DNA of 64,000 nucleotides from Candidatus Thiodictyon syntrophicum (GCF_002813775.1 NZ_CP020370.1:3931501-3995500), one strand, 5' to 3'; counted from the first letter of the stretch, positions 8,469 to 17,918 are shown. The notes: generated from the letters alone by a model not told the origin. A program made the numbers and translations.

Positions 8469-9371
8469 TTACTTCTTGGCCGCAATCTCTTTCAACTTGG
8501 TCGGCGCAATGATATGCCCATCGAGCCCGGCCTCCTTGACGGAGCCGCCGTAGGCCACGGTCAGCAGTTGCGAGTAATAGAGCACCGGCAGGTTGAACTT
8601 GGTGCCGTGCTTGCGGTTGATCTCGGACTGGTAGACCTCGACATTGGCCTGGCACAGGGGACAGGGCGTGACGATCATCTCGGCGCCGTGGTCGTAGGCG
8701 GATTGGACGACGTCGCGCATCTGCTTCTGGCTCTTGTCCGGTTCCGAGAAGGCCAGCGCGCCGCCGCAACAGGTGACCTTCTGGTCGTAGGCCGTCAGTG
8801 CCTCAGCGCCGACGGCCTCCATCAGGTGGTCGAGGTACAGGGGGTTCTCGAAGGATTCCCCGGCGATCCCGAAGGGGCGGTTGGTCTGGCAGCCGACATA
8901 ACCGGCACACTTGATGCCGCCGAGCGGCTTGACCACCCGCCGCTTGAGGTCCTCGTAGCCGAAGTCCTCGATCAATACCTCGACCATATGGCGCACCGGA
9001 CCGCTGCCCTGGTAGTTCAACCCGGCCTCTTTCAGCGCCTCGTTGGCCTCGGCCTTGAGTTGCTCGCTGCCGTCGATCTTCTCCTTCGACTCGCGGGCAT
9101 TGAGCCAGCAGGCGGCGCAGGTGGCCACGATGTCCTGCCCGGGCAGGTGCTTGGCCGCCAGGGTGAAGTTGCGCGCGTTCAGGACCAGGCGCTCCAGTTC
9201 ACCGCCGCCGGCATAGGCGATCGAGGCGCTGCAGCAGTTCCAGTCCGGGATCTCGGTCAGCGTGATGTCCAGGGCCTTGCACAGCGAGGCGACCGAGGTC
9301 TGGAGGTTGGCCGCGGAGGCCTTGCGCTGCGAGGAGCAGCCGGGGTAGAACGCGTATTCCTTCTTGGCCAT
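8469..9371 (-). CDS. hdrB: Heterodisulfide reductase subunit B-like protein of the Qmo module
   Basis: The protein of 300 residues has the two cysteine-rich CCG domains of HdrB: the first around CCSASIAYAGGGE with CAACW, the second around CAGYVGCQ, CCGGALAF and CPLCQ. In HdrB these hold the noncubane [4Fe-4S] clusters where thiol or quinone chemistry occurs. The gene is last in qmoA-qmoB-hdrC-hdrB. In some sulfur-metabolising bacteria HdrC and HdrB replace QmoC, so the product probably takes part in moving electrons from AprBA to the quinone or thiol pool. ATG 9371 is preferred over ATG 9377 because GAGG lies 8 nt before it. Confidence 0.9.
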   Translation of the reverse strand: MAKKEYAFYPGCSSQRKASAANLQTSVASLCKALDITLTEIPDWNCCSASIAYAGGGELERLVLNARNFTLAAKHLPGQDIVATCAACWLNARESKEKIDGSEQLKAEANEALKEAGLNYQGSGPVRHMVEVLIEDFGYEDLKRRVVKPLGGIKCAGYVGCQTNRPFGIAGESFENPLYLDHLMEAVGAEALTAYDQKVTCCGGALAFSEPDKSQKQMRDVVQSAYDHGAEMIVTPCPLCQANVEVYQSEINRKHGTKFNLPVLYYSQLLTVAYGGSVKEAGLDGHIIAPTKLKEIAAKK

Positions 9372-9381
9372 AATCATTGCC

Positions 9382-10023
9382 TCAGTGGTTTGGGGACTGA
9401 CGCTGCGCTTGGAGGTCGCGGGCCTTTTTCAGCATCGCGGCGATACCCTTGTGGTCCTTGGAACCGTGGCCGCCGAACAGCTCGAACGGGTTGAGCCGCC
9501 CGGCCTTGACCAGCCCCAGCGCGATCTTGCGCATGGTCCAGCCTTGCTTGAAGCCCGCCACCAGTCCGTCCTTGAAGTACAGGCCCATGGTCAATTTGAG
9601 TTCGTTGACCCGGCCGGTCGTGGTGCAGTTGTTCCAGAACTGGATGGAAAAGTCGCGCGTCGGCTGCATCTTGGGCGCCATGCCCAGTTCTTGGGCATAG
9701 CTCGCGATGCCGTGCATGATCTGGGTGATCGGCAGCTTACGCGGGCAGCGCACCACGCAGTTGTAGCAGGAGGTGCACATCCACATCGCGTCGGACCCGA
9801 GCACCTCCGCGCGCTTACCCGCGCGGATCATCATAAAGATCTTCTGCGGCGTGTGCTCCCAGTAAGGGCCGAATGGGCAGGAGCCGGCACAGACGCCGCA
9901 CTGCATGCACATCTTGACCCATTCGCCGTCTTCGACCCGCGCCTCGACTTCCTTGAGGAAGTCGTTGCGGTAGGGTGCCGCCGCGGCGGCGCTCTGGTTA
10001 CCGGTCGTACGCAGTGCGTTCAT
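9382..10023 (-). CDS. hdrC: Heterodisulfide reductase subunit C-like ferredoxin protein
   Basis: The protein of 213 residues has two ferredoxin-type cysteine sets, CMQCGVCAGSCPFG at about 39-52 and CTSCYNCVVRCPRKLP at about 82-97. This is the HdrC pattern of two [4Fe-4S] clusters connecting the flavin subunits with HdrB. No membrane helices are visible, which separates it from QmoC, where a cytochrome-b-like domain is fused to this module. Its ATG shares one base with the qmoB stop (TGATG at 10021-10025), so the two are translationally coupled. hdrB follows after about 10 bp. The second half is helical without recognised motifs. Confidence 0.9.
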   Translation of the reverse strand: MNALRTTGNQSAAAAAPYRNDFLKEVEARVEDGEWVKMCMQCGVCAGSCPFGPYWEHTPQKIFMMIRAGKRAEVLGSDAMWMCTSCYNCVVRCPRKLPITQIMHGIASYAQELGMAPKMQPTRDFSIQFWNNCTTTGRVNELKLTMGLYFKDGLVAGFKQGWTMRKIALGLVKAGRLNPFELFGGHGSKDHKGIAAMLKKARDLQAQRQSPNH

Positions 10024-12287
10024 CAGTTGAACCCCTTCAACGGCGACATGCCGATGGTCTTGATCGTCTCCGCATAGTCGTTGATCAGGGTCGCGACGCG
10101 CCGGCTGTCGGTGATCGCAACCTCAAAGCTGACCACCCGCTCCTTCTCCAGGCTCAACTGCTGGAGGGTGTCGTCGATCTTGCTCATGCGGTAATACGCC
10201 AGTTCCGACCCCTTGACGAAGTGGCACTGGTAATCATCGCCGCGCTTGCAGCCCATCAGCATCACGCCGTCCCAACCGCTGTTGAGGGCGTCGGTGAGCC
10301 AGATGGTATTGACCGAGCCCAGGCAGCGCACCGGAATGGCCCGCACGAAGGCGGAATAGACGATGCGTGACACGCCGGCCATGTCCAAGGCCGGATAGGC
10401 GTCGTTCTCGCAGGCCAGCAGCAGGATACGCGGCTTTTCGGAAAACTCGTCGGGCATGTCGAGCGACTTGATCTGGCTGCCCACCGTATCAACCGAATAG
10501 TTCTCGAACGAGATCACGCGCACCGGGCAGGCCCCCATGCAGGTGCCGCAGCGCCGGCAACGCGATTCGTTGAAGACCGGGAAGCGCCGCTCGTCCTCAT
10601 CAATGGCACCGAACGGGCACTCCACCGTACAGCGCTTGCACTGGGTGCAGCCCTCCAGGCGGACGATCGGGTAAGACAGATCGCCCGAACGCGGATGGGC
10701 GGCACGGCCCTGCGCCGCGTTCTCCACCGCCTGGATGGCCTTGAGTGCCGCGCCGGTGGCGTCCTCGGTGGCCTGCAGCATGTCCATGGGACGGCGCACC
10801 GGGCCGGCCGCGTAGATGCCGGTGCGGCGCGTCTCGTAGGGGAAGCAGATGAAGTGCGAGTCGGCCAGCCCGGCCTTGAGCTGCGGCAGGTCGGGACCCT
10901 GGCGATAGGTCAGATTCAGGATGGAGGGCGGCAGGATGACGGGCGGCAGGTCCACCGGGGTCTGGTCTGCGCTCTGCTGGCCCTGCGGCGTCTGGCCCTC
11001 GGGCGCCGGCTCGACGAGGAGGTCGATGTCGACACCCGAGTTCGGCACCTGGCCGGTGGCCAACACCACCAGATCGGCGCCGAGCGTCACCTCCTCGTCC
11101 AGGATCAGGTCGCGGAAGTTCACGCTGCAACCCGTGCCCGCCGCCGTGACCGTGCTGACCTTGCCCTTGGTGAAGAGCACGCCCTTGTTCTGTGCGCTGC
11201 GGTAAAAATCCTCCCCCATGCCGGGCAGGCGCAGGTCCGTATACAGGACCACCGTATCGACATCCGGATTGACGTCCTTGAAATACATCGCCTGCTTGAC
11301 GCTGGTGGCGCAGCAGTGACCCGAACAATAGGGCAGATGGGTGCCGCCCTCGTCGCGCTGGCCCGCACACTGAACGAAGACCACACTGCGTATCGCCTGA
11401 CCATCGGCGCGCTGGATGGCGCCGCCGTTGGCGACCTTGGCCAGGTGCTCCAGACCGGCCTGATCGACCACCCCGGGCAGCCCGGCGCCCAGTTCGGGCA
11501 GCTTCGCCAGGTCATAGGTCGAGAAGCCGCTGGCCTGGACGATGGCGCCGACGGTCTCCTGCGTGATGGCGCCGTCCTGCGCTGCGATTTTCACCGCAAA
11601 GCGGCCCGGCGCCCCGGCCGTCTCGGCCAGGGTGGAGGCCAGATACACGCGGATCCTGGGGTGCGCGGTGACGCGCGCGACCAGCTCGGCCAGGCCCGTG
11701 TCCTGCGGCTCGGCATAGGGCGCGCGGAAGGGCACGCGCTTGTACAGCTTGGCCGCCCAGCCGCCGAGTGCCGGTTCCTTTTCGACCAGCAGCACCTCGT
11801 AGCCGGTCTCCGCCGCCTCGATGGCGGCCGTCAGACCCGACATGCCGCCACCGACCACCAGGATGCGCTTGTTCGAGGCGCAGTCCGGGTTGCCGGCCGG
11901 CACCGCCATCTTCTTGAGCTCGGCGCAACCCATGCGCACATAGTCGTCGGCCATCTCCTGGCGGACCTCATCATGCTCCGCGCCCGGCGCCAGGACCCAC
12001 ACCACGCCTTCGCGCAGATTGGCGCGCGCCATGGCGACCTCCGGAAACGCGAAGGCCTCGGTCTTGGCGCGGCGCGAGCAGGCCGCAATCATGACATGGG
12101 TGACGCCCTCATTGGCGATGTCATCGCGAATGCTCTGCACGCCCTCGGCGCTGCACAGGAAGCCGTGGCGTCTGACCACCTGCATCTTGCCTTCGCGCTG
12201 CGCCACCTTCTCCAGCGTGCCGAAATCGAGCACCTCGCCCAGGCCGCAGCCGGTACACAGATACGCCCCAAATTTTTTATCTGCCAC
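10023..12287 (-). CDS. qmoB: QmoB: HdrA-like flavoprotein with ferredoxin and MvhD domains
   Basis: The 754-residue protein has an N-terminal cysteine region (CTGCGLG), then an FAD/NAD-binding domain with VVGGGMSGLTAAIEAA at about 147-162. Two [4Fe-4S] sets follow, CTQCKRCTVECPFG and CRRCGTCMGACPVRV, at about 550-600. The C-terminal MvhD-like domain carries GCKRGDDYQCHF. That order is diagnostic for QmoB, the large flavin subunit of the quinone-interacting oxidoreductase complex that partners AprBA. The gene starts 2 bp after the qmoA stop and overlaps hdrC. A proline/glutamine-rich insert near residues 425-455 is likely a surface loop. Confidence 0.93.
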   Translation of the reverse strand: MADKKFGAYLCTGCGLGEVLDFGTLEKVAQREGKMQVVRRHGFLCSAEGVQSIRDDIANEGVTHVMIAACSRRAKTEAFAFPEVAMARANLREGVVWVLAPGAEHDEVRQEMADDYVRMGCAELKKMAVPAGNPDCASNKRILVVGGGMSGLTAAIEAAETGYEVLLVEKEPALGGWAAKLYKRVPFRAPYAEPQDTGLAELVARVTAHPRIRVYLASTLAETAGAPGRFAVKIAAQDGAITQETVGAIVQASGFSTYDLAKLPELGAGLPGVVDQAGLEHLAKVANGGAIQRADGQAIRSVVFVQCAGQRDEGGTHLPYCSGHCCATSVKQAMYFKDVNPDVDTVVLYTDLRLPGMGEDFYRSAQNKGVLFTKGKVSTVTAAGTGCSVNFRDLILDEEVTLGADLVVLATGQVPNSGVDIDLLVEPAPEGQTPQGQQSADQTPVDLPPVILPPSILNLTYRQGPDLPQLKAGLADSHFICFPYETRRTGIYAAGPVRRPMDMLQATEDATGAALKAIQAVENAAQGRAAHPRSGDLSYPIVRLEGCTQCKRCTVECPFGAIDEDERRFPVFNESRCRRCGTCMGACPVRVISFENYSVDTVGSQIKSLDMPDEFSEKPRILLLACENDAYPALDMAGVSRIVYSAFVRAIPVRCLGSVNTIWLTDALNSGWDGVMLMGCKRGDDYQCHFVKGSELAYYRMSKIDDTLQQLSLEKERVVSFEVAITDSRRVATLINDYAETIKTIGMSPLKGFN

Positions 12288-12288
12288 C

Positions 12289-13569
12289 TTATGCCTCCTC
12301 GCTGGCCGTCTGGTGAATGACTTTCATCGCGCGCAGCGCCGCGGCGGTCGCGCTTTGCGCCGAGCGGTTCACGTCGAGCGGGCTGGCGGCGGAGCCGGCG
12401 CCGCACATACCGCCATCGGCCGAGCCCTCGATGAAGCCGCAGGCATCGGTGATCAGGTCGTCCGGCAGGATGATGCCGTTGGACTCGGGCTCCATGCCGA
12501 TCGCCAGCACCACCAGGTCGTGCGGGGTGGCGTAGCGGTGGTAGCCCTCGGTGTCCACCCCGTGCAGGATCGGGTCGCCGTTGTCGGCCTGCGCGATGCG
12601 CGCGACCTTGGACTTGACGAAGCGCACGGTCGCATCGCGCTGCACCATCCGGTAAAAATCCTCCAGGCGATCGATGGAGCGGATGTCGATGTAATAGACC
12701 GTCGACTGCCCCGCGTCGCCCAGTGCCTCGCGCACATACTGGGTCTGCTTCAGGGTGGCCATGCAACAGATCCGCGAGCAGTGGCGCAGGTGGTTCTCGT
12801 CACGCGAGCCGGCACACTGGATGAAGGCGATGTTCTTCGCCTCCTTGCCGTCGGATGGCCGCAGCAGCTTGCCGCCGGTCGGCCCGGACGGGTCGGCCAA
12901 CCGCTCGAACTCGACGCTGGTGATGACATTGGGGAAACGCCCGTAACCGTAGGGCTGGATCTTCTCGGCCGCGTAGGGCCGCCAGCCGGTCGCCCAGACC
13001 ACGGCGCCGACGTCGAGTTGGACTGTCTCTTCCTGCATCTCCAGATCGATGGCGCCGATCTTGCAAGCCGCCTTCGCCAGGTCCGCATCGGCGGTGCCGA
13101 TGATGGACGGGTCGAGCACATAACGCTGCGGATACGCCATCGCGTGCGGCAGGTACGCGGCCTTGAGCCGATCCATGCCATAGTTGTAGGGATTGGGGAT
13201 CGTCGCGCTGACCGCGGCCGTACAATCGCCGCAGGCGGTACAGCGATCATCGACGTAGCGCGGACGGATCTTCAGCGTGGCCTGGTAGGCCCCACGCCGG
13301 CCGCTGATGCCCACCACCTCGGTCATGGTCAGCACGCGCACGCGCCGGCTGGCCTTGAGCCGCCGCAGATTGATCTCCAGCCCGCAGGTCGGATGGCACA
13401 TCTTCGGAAAATAGCGGTACAGCAGCGCGGTGCGTCCACCCAGGGTCGGACTGCGTTCGACCAGGACCACGTCACGGCCGCATTCCGCCGCTTCGAGCGC
13501 CGTCGTCATGCCGCTGATGCCACCGCCGACCACGAGAATCGTCTGGCTAGTCGCGATTGGTGCCGTCAT
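12289..13569 (-). CDS. qmoA: QmoA: FAD-binding subunit of the Qmo complex
   Basis: First gene of the minus-strand operon, 426 residues. A dinucleotide-binding site, VVGGGISGMTTALEAAECG, stands at about residues 13-31. It is followed by the HdrA-like segment LGGRTALLYRYFPKMCHPTC and a ferredoxin-like CTACGDC near 130. QmoA is the HdrA-type flavoprotein that accepts electrons from AprB. Spacing to qmoB is 2 bp. A Shine-Dalgarno-like GGAGATT precedes the ATG. The operon is separated from sat-aprBA by about 4 kb of decayed DNA and is on the opposite strand, so the two transcripts are controlled separately. Confidence 0.93.
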   Translation of the reverse strand: MTAPIATSQTILVVGGGISGMTTALEAAECGRDVVLVERSPTLGGRTALLYRYFPKMCHPTCGLEINLRRLKASRRVRVLTMTEVVGISGRRGAYQATLKIRPRYVDDRCTACGDCTAAVSATIPNPYNYGMDRLKAAYLPHAMAYPQRYVLDPSIIGTADADLAKAACKIGAIDLEMQEETVQLDVGAVVWATGWRPYAAEKIQPYGYGRFPNVITSVEFERLADPSGPTGGKLLRPSDGKEAKNIAFIQCAGSRDENHLRHCSRICCMATLKQTQYVREALGDAGQSTVYYIDIRSIDRLEDFYRMVQRDATVRFVKSKVARIAQADNGDPILHGVDTEGYHRYATPHDLVVLAIGMEPESNGIILPDDLITDACGFIEGSADGGMCGAGSAASPLDVNRSAQSATAAALRAMKVIHQTASEEA

Positions 13570-14137
13570 GGAATCTCCATTGCACAGGTTACGAAACGGT
13601 CAGGTACTTTGGTCCCGGCAGTCCGTCGGGGGCCGCGTTGGGGGTGCCGGATTGCTTGGCGAAGAGCAGGATCAGGGCCGGCATCCGGTCGCGCCCGGCG
13701 ACGAGGCACGCCGCGTGTCTGGGGTCCTCGACACGCGGCCGGCCCAGCCACAGTGTCAGTCGCCCGAAGGGTGCCTCCCGGGAAATCCCCGACCCGGTCG
13801 AGGTCTGCGTCCGGGTGGAGACTGGGGTCCTGCATGGGGCGACCTGAACCTGAAGTGGCGGAGTGACAATTTAGAGGATTCTAATATTCTTCCGCGATCC
13901 GGTGCAAACCCGCGTTGCGGTGCTTGGCCGCCCACGGCCGGTTCCAGACCTTGAGCGCCGCCGCCGTCGCGAGCGATTTCGACGAGTCCGACCAGCCGGT
14001 CCTGGCCGGCGTGCGTCCCGGGCACCGGCTGCCGAAACGATCATCAAGGCGCTTGACCCTTGCTCGCACCGGCACCTAAGATCAAAACCAAGTTCTTTAG
14101 ATAATGAGGTTTTCCGCGCAGGCGGGGGGATACAACG
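13570..14137. other. Divergent intergenic region between qmoA and aclB
   Basis: 568 bp without a convincing gene. A 9-bp-armed hairpin lies at 13711-13738 (CCGCGTGTC and GACACGCGG). AT-richer islands at 13870-13895 and 14080-14115 are the best places for promoters of qmoA and aclB, but no clear -35/-10 pair was found. Confidence 0.5.
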
Positions 14138-15430
14138 ATGCACATCACCGGGATGCTGTGGGGGGCAAAGCTCCTTGAGTATGTGGACTATCCGACCGCG
14201 CAGGTGCTGGGTCCGGACGCGAGTGGCGCGCAGGTCAAGGACCTGATCGACCGCTGGGGTAGTGTGCTGATCAAGCCCATCTTCAAGGGCGGCATCGGCA
14301 AGAAGGGCAAGTCCGGGTTGATCGGGCGGGCGACCGACCTGGCCACTGCAATGCGCGAGAAGGAGCGGCTGTTCTTCGTCGAGCACCGGGTCGGCAATCA
14401 GGTGGCCAAGGCAGAGGGCGTCACCTTCGAGGGTGCCGTCCCGGCCGAGCACGAGATCTATGTGTCGATCGCGGACGCGACCCGCTACCGGGCCCCGACG
14501 CTGACCATCACCCACCACGGCGGCGTCGATATCGAAGGCCTGGCGCCCGACCAGATCGCGACCATCCCATTCGATGCCCTGACCGGCTTCAAGGGGTTCA
14601 TCGTCGCCAATGCGCTGGACAGCATCGACGCGCCGCGCGAGATCATCAGCCCGCTGGTGCAGCACCTGCCGAAGCTGTGGGACCTCTTCAATAACTACGG
14701 CATGAGTATGCTGGAGCTCAATCCCATCCGCATGATGCCGACGGGTCAGGGGCGGTTGAGCCCCGTCGCCTGTGACTTCAAATGCGCCTTCGACGGCGAC
14801 GACCCGACCTGGCATCGGCTGAGTCTGCCCGACAACCTGGAATCCGCGAGCGACTCGGCCTTCGAGATCGAGGTCAACGCGCTGCGGACCTACCAGGGCC
14901 AGTCGGACGTGTTCGTGATCAACGACCAGGGCACCATCACGGCCATGACCTTCGGCGGCGGTGCCAACGCGCTGGTCACCGAGTTGCTGGGCGACGCCGG
15001 CAACATCTCCTCGGACTTCGGCGGCAACCCGCCGTACGAGAAGATGTACGACATCAGCCGCATCGTCTACAAGTACTGGCTCGCGCAGAGCAACGTGCTG
15101 TTCATCATCGGCGGCAAGGCCAACAACACGGACATCTACACCACCTTCCGGGCCATGGCCGATGCCTTGCGGGACTATTTCAACACCCAGGGCCGGCGGC
15201 CGCTGTTCGTCGTCGTCGGGCGCGGCGGACCGAACCTGATCCGCGGTATGGCGTATCTCAGGGACACCCTCGACGGGCTCGGGCTGCCGTATCGGATGTT
15301 CGGCCACGACTCGGCCATGAGCGGCGTGGTCAATTACGCCCGCGACATCGACTCCTGGATGCGCAATGGGGGCCGTGCCGAGATCGGCCGCCAGATGGGC
15401 CTCTCAAGTAACGAGTCAGAAAGCGGTTAG
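14138..15430 (+). CDS. aclB: ATP-citrate lyase, ATP-grasp (small) subunit, type II-like
   Basis: A 430-residue ATP-grasp protein related to the N-terminal third of ATP-citrate lyase and to succinyl-CoA synthetase beta. SVLIKPIFKGGIGKKGKSG (about 45-63) matches the ACL nucleotide-binding strand. MSMLELNPIRMM near 189-200 is the metal-binding E-x-N motif. The C-terminal half holds the CoA-ligase-like domain (FGGGANALVTELLGDAGNISSDFGG cut at several Gly loops, about 271-295). With the next gene it would form the citrate-cleaving enzyme of the reductive TCA cycle: citrate, ATP and CoA to acetyl-CoA and oxaloacetate. I prefer ACL over SucC because its neighbour carries a citrate-synthase-like domain. 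The frame is intact, but the partner gene is broken. Confidence 0.82.
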   Translation: MHITGMLWGAKLLEYVDYPTAQVLGPDASGAQVKDLIDRWGSVLIKPIFKGGIGKKGKSGLIGRATDLATAMREKERLFFVEHRVGNQVAKAEGVTFEGAVPAEHEIYVSIADATRYRAPTLTITHHGGVDIEGLAPDQIATIPFDALTGFKGFIVANALDSIDAPREIISPLVQHLPKLWDLFNNYGMSMLELNPIRMMPTGQGRLSPVACDFKCAFDGDDPTWHRLSLPDNLESASDSAFEIEVNALRTYQGQSDVFVINDQGTITAMTFGGGANALVTELLGDAGNISSDFGGNPPYEKMYDISRIVYKYWLAQSNVLFIIGGKANNTDIYTTFRAMADALRDYFNTQGRRPLFVVVGRGGPNLIRGMAYLRDTLDGLGLPYRMFGHDSAMSGVVNYARDIDSWMRNGGRAEIGRQMGLSSNESESG

Positions 15431-15442
15431 ACAACCAGCGTT

Positions 15443-15583
15443 CGTTGTCGTTGTCGTTGTCGTTGTCGTAATCGGATAAGCGATTCGCTTCGGGCATGAG
15501 CAGGCCGAAAGTAAAACGACGAGGTACGAGAAAATCCTCGCGGGTATCGTAATCTCGATTACGACAACGACAACGACAACGAC
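15443..15583. repeat. P1 palindromic element between aclB and aclA
   Basis: Four GTTGTC hexamers plus GTAATCG on the left (15443-15474) and CGATTACG plus three to four GACAAC hexamers on the right (15555-15583). The core of about 80 bp is diverged but keeps ACGAGAAAATCCTCG and GTATCGTAATCTCG. It starts 13 bp after the aclB stop. Confidence 0.85.
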
Positions 15584-16002
15584 TAAGCACAGCGATTGTA
15601 TCAGTGGTTAACTTGTTCTTGACTCGTTACTTAACACAAGCCCGACCAACCCGCCCGCAACACGAGATTCGCTATGTCTGCCAACGACTCCCAGTTCCTC
15701 GGCGCCATGCGCCGCAAGGGTATCCCCGAGTTCCCCCATTATTTTGTCGGCAACGGTAACCTGGCCCAGCTCGCGACCCGCGACGACCGGGTGTGCGTAC
15801 TGAACATCCTCGGCAACGAGAGCCGCACGGTGACCCCGATCAGCCATACCTACTCCGGCGGCAACGTGGTCTGCGGCGTGCAGCCGGGGCGCTCCGGCTC
15901 AGTGCTGAAGACCGAACTCAACGACATCCCGGTCTACAATACGGTCTCCGAGGCCCTGGAGGCCGGCCACCGCTTCAATGTCGCGGTCGTCTATGTACCG
16001 CC

Positions 16003-17918
16003 GGCCTTGATCATCGTTCCGGCCACCCCCGTTACGCCGCTACCGGCAGGAGCGCGGGCGGCTTGGGCGGGCGCGGTCGTCGGCGCGCTGGCGGCGGGGG
16101 CAACGGCATGCGCTGGAGCACCTGCGCGAACAGCGTTTCGTGGGCCCGGCCGAAGAAGCGCTCAGCGGCAGTGGTCCCGTCGGGGCGACGGAGGTGGAAG
16201 TTATGTACGGCGGTCAGTGCCTCGAGCTTGCGGTCGCTCAGGCGATGTCGGCCATGGTGATGTAGGGACAGTTGGCCGTTGCGCCCCTCCACGCTGGAAC
16301 TGCTGCGCTGGAACAGGTCGGCGCAGTCACCGGCCACCTGTTCGAGGCGCGCGCGCTCGGCCTCTGGGAGGGCCTGGAGCGGATGATCGCGTTGGCGCAG
16401 CGGTTCGAGCAACTGCCGGCTCAGGGCGTGCAGACGGTGGCGCGGTTCAGCGAGCGTGCTGCGATTGGCGACGCGCTCGAGGTAGAGCGCCGGAATCAGC
16501 TGCGTGAGCAACGCCAGTTCCACGGCGGGCGGCAGATTCAGCGCCTCGACCTTGGCCTGCACGGTCGCAAAGAAAAAGGTAATGGTGGCAAGGAACTGAA
16601 TCGTCAGGCGCTGCGCCTTGGCCAGGCGCTCACGGGCGCGCGTTGGCAGATCGGCCGCGTCGGCCAGCTGTTGCAGCCGCGTCCACACGTCGGCAAAGCG
16701 TTGCGCGATGCGCGCCACGGGCTGCGCCTGTCCCTGCTCCAACTCATAGGGGTGATAGAGGGTCCCCAACTCACGCACCAGTTCACGGGCCTCGGCCTGA
16801 CGCGCTTGCGCCTGTACCTGATCGGCTTCGGCCTGCACCACGACCGCCAGGGCGGCTTCAATGCGGGGCGCGAACGCCGGTGGGCGCCCGCGCGGACGCG
16901 GGGATTGGGCGTCATAGGCCTGCGCGGTCGCCCGCTCAGCGTCCAGCGACGTCTGGGCGGCCGCGACGCTGGCGCCCGCCTGTTTCACGTGGCGGACCAA
17001 GTGTAGGCTGGTGCCCTTGGACACCTCCTGTTGCACATGAAACAGGTCCGGGGAATGATGGGCCGCACAATCCGTCTGGATATGGCGGCGCAACGCTGTG
17101 GCCTCGTCGCTGGTGCCCTGGATCACGGTCACGTTCAAGCCGTCCAGACCCGCGCGCAACGCCTGCGTCCAGGTGGCCGCCGTGCGATCGGCGGCGTACT
17201 GTTCGCGCAGCAGAAAGTTCGACACCGGCTCCAACATGACCAACAAAATCTGCGGATGAAAGGTCTCATCCTCGCACGCCGTGATCGCGCGGTGCGGCAT
17301 GCCCACCGCCAACGCCGCCCGTTGCTCACGCGCCACGGCGACCACCATCTCCTCCAAGGCCGCATTGAGGGCCTGGTGGGTGCCATAGCTCGCGCCGACG
17401 AACGCCGACAACCCACTCAACTTCAAGAATTCACACACCATCCGCACCCCGGCACCGCCGTGCAGCGTGATGACGAAGTGCGCCGCCACCACCACTTGGT
17501 GCAGCCACTGCACGCCCTCAGGGGTCGCCACGAAGGCTGCCAACACCGCCGGGGCCGCGCCGACCGGGGTCGGCTTGCACCAGTCCTGCAAGGTGCTGCG
17601 CGCCACGCCCAGTTCGGCGGCGACGTGGCGTTGCGGCTGCCCCGTCGCCAAGCGGGCCACGGCCGCCCCGCGCTGTTCGGCTCGCTCCAGGCGCGAGCGG
17701 TGCTTCACGACCCACCGCCGGCCGACCGCCGGACCACGCCCGATGGCGTCGACCCGATGTCTGCGCTAAAGTCGATCCCGGCAGGACCTTCGAACATCGT
17801 GCTTCTCCCTCGGTTTGTTTGCACTTCCAAGGGTACACAATTTCGCGGGTCCTGCCGCTCTCCAGTGGGGGTTAACCAAGCCCTACGCTAGGTCTTGGCC
17901 GGATTTATGATCAAGGCC
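16003..17918 (-). mobile_element. Insertion sequence with GGCCTTGATCAT ends and 8-bp target duplication
   Basis: Ends GGCCTTGATCATCGTTCCGG (16003 onward) and CCGGATTTATGATCAAGGCC (to 17918) are inverted repeats, perfect over the outer 12 bp. They are flanked by GTACCGCC at 15995-16002 and 17919-17926. The 1916-bp element carries one transposase gene on the minus strand. The same terminal sequence borders the P2 palindromes elsewhere in the window. Confidence 0.92.
16032..17708 (-). CDS. Transposase (DUF6399-like, unclassified IS)
   Basis: The protein of 558 residues fills the IS. An N-terminal helix-turn-helix (RHVAAELGVARSTLQDWCK, about 28-45) could bind the ends. Candidate DDE residues are D147 in CEDETFHP, D201 in GTSDEA and the Glu of SSSVEGRNGQ near residue 500. 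A helical, Ala/Gln-rich middle (about 250-330) may be a coiled-coil insertion. The closest family I recall is DUF6399-containing putative transposases, so the name is tentative. The 8-bp target duplication fits a DDE enzyme. It is coded opposite to the host gene. Confidence 0.78.
   Translation of the reverse strand: MKHRSRLERAEQRGAAVARLATGQPQRHVAAELGVARSTLQDWCKPTPVGAAPAVLAAFVATPEGVQWLHQVVVAAHFVITLHGGAGVRMVCEFLKLSGLSAFVGASYGTHQALNAALEEMVVAVAREQRAALAVGMPHRAITACEDETFHPQILLVMLEPVSNFLLREQYAADRTAATWTQALRAGLDGLNVTVIQGTSDEATALRRHIQTDCAAHHSPDLFHVQQEVSKGTSLHLVRHVKQAGASVAAAQTSLDAERATAQAYDAQSPRPRGRPPAFAPRIEAALAVVVQAEADQVQAQARQAEARELVRELGTLYHPYELEQGQAQPVARIAQRFADVWTRLQQLADAADLPTRARERLAKAQRLTIQFLATITFFFATVQAKVEALNLPPAVELALLTQLIPALYLERVANRSTLAEPRHRLHALSRQLLEPLRQRDHPLQALPEAERARLEQVAGDCADLFQRSSSSVEGRNGQLSLHHHGRHRLSDRKLEALTAVHNFHLRRPDGTTAAERFFGRAHETLFAQVLQRMPLPPPPARRRPRPPKPPALLPVAA

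Noticed and set aside
14048-14110. TTGACC near 14054 and GATAAT near 14101 as a promoter of aclB
   Set aside because: The spacing of about 41 bp is too large for sigma70; no better pair was found.
14138-15430. Succinyl-CoA synthetase beta subunit (SucC) as the identity of this gene
   Set aside because: The next gene extends past the CoA-ligase region into a citrate-synthase-like domain, which only citrate-cleaving enzymes have; sequence motifs are closer to ACL.
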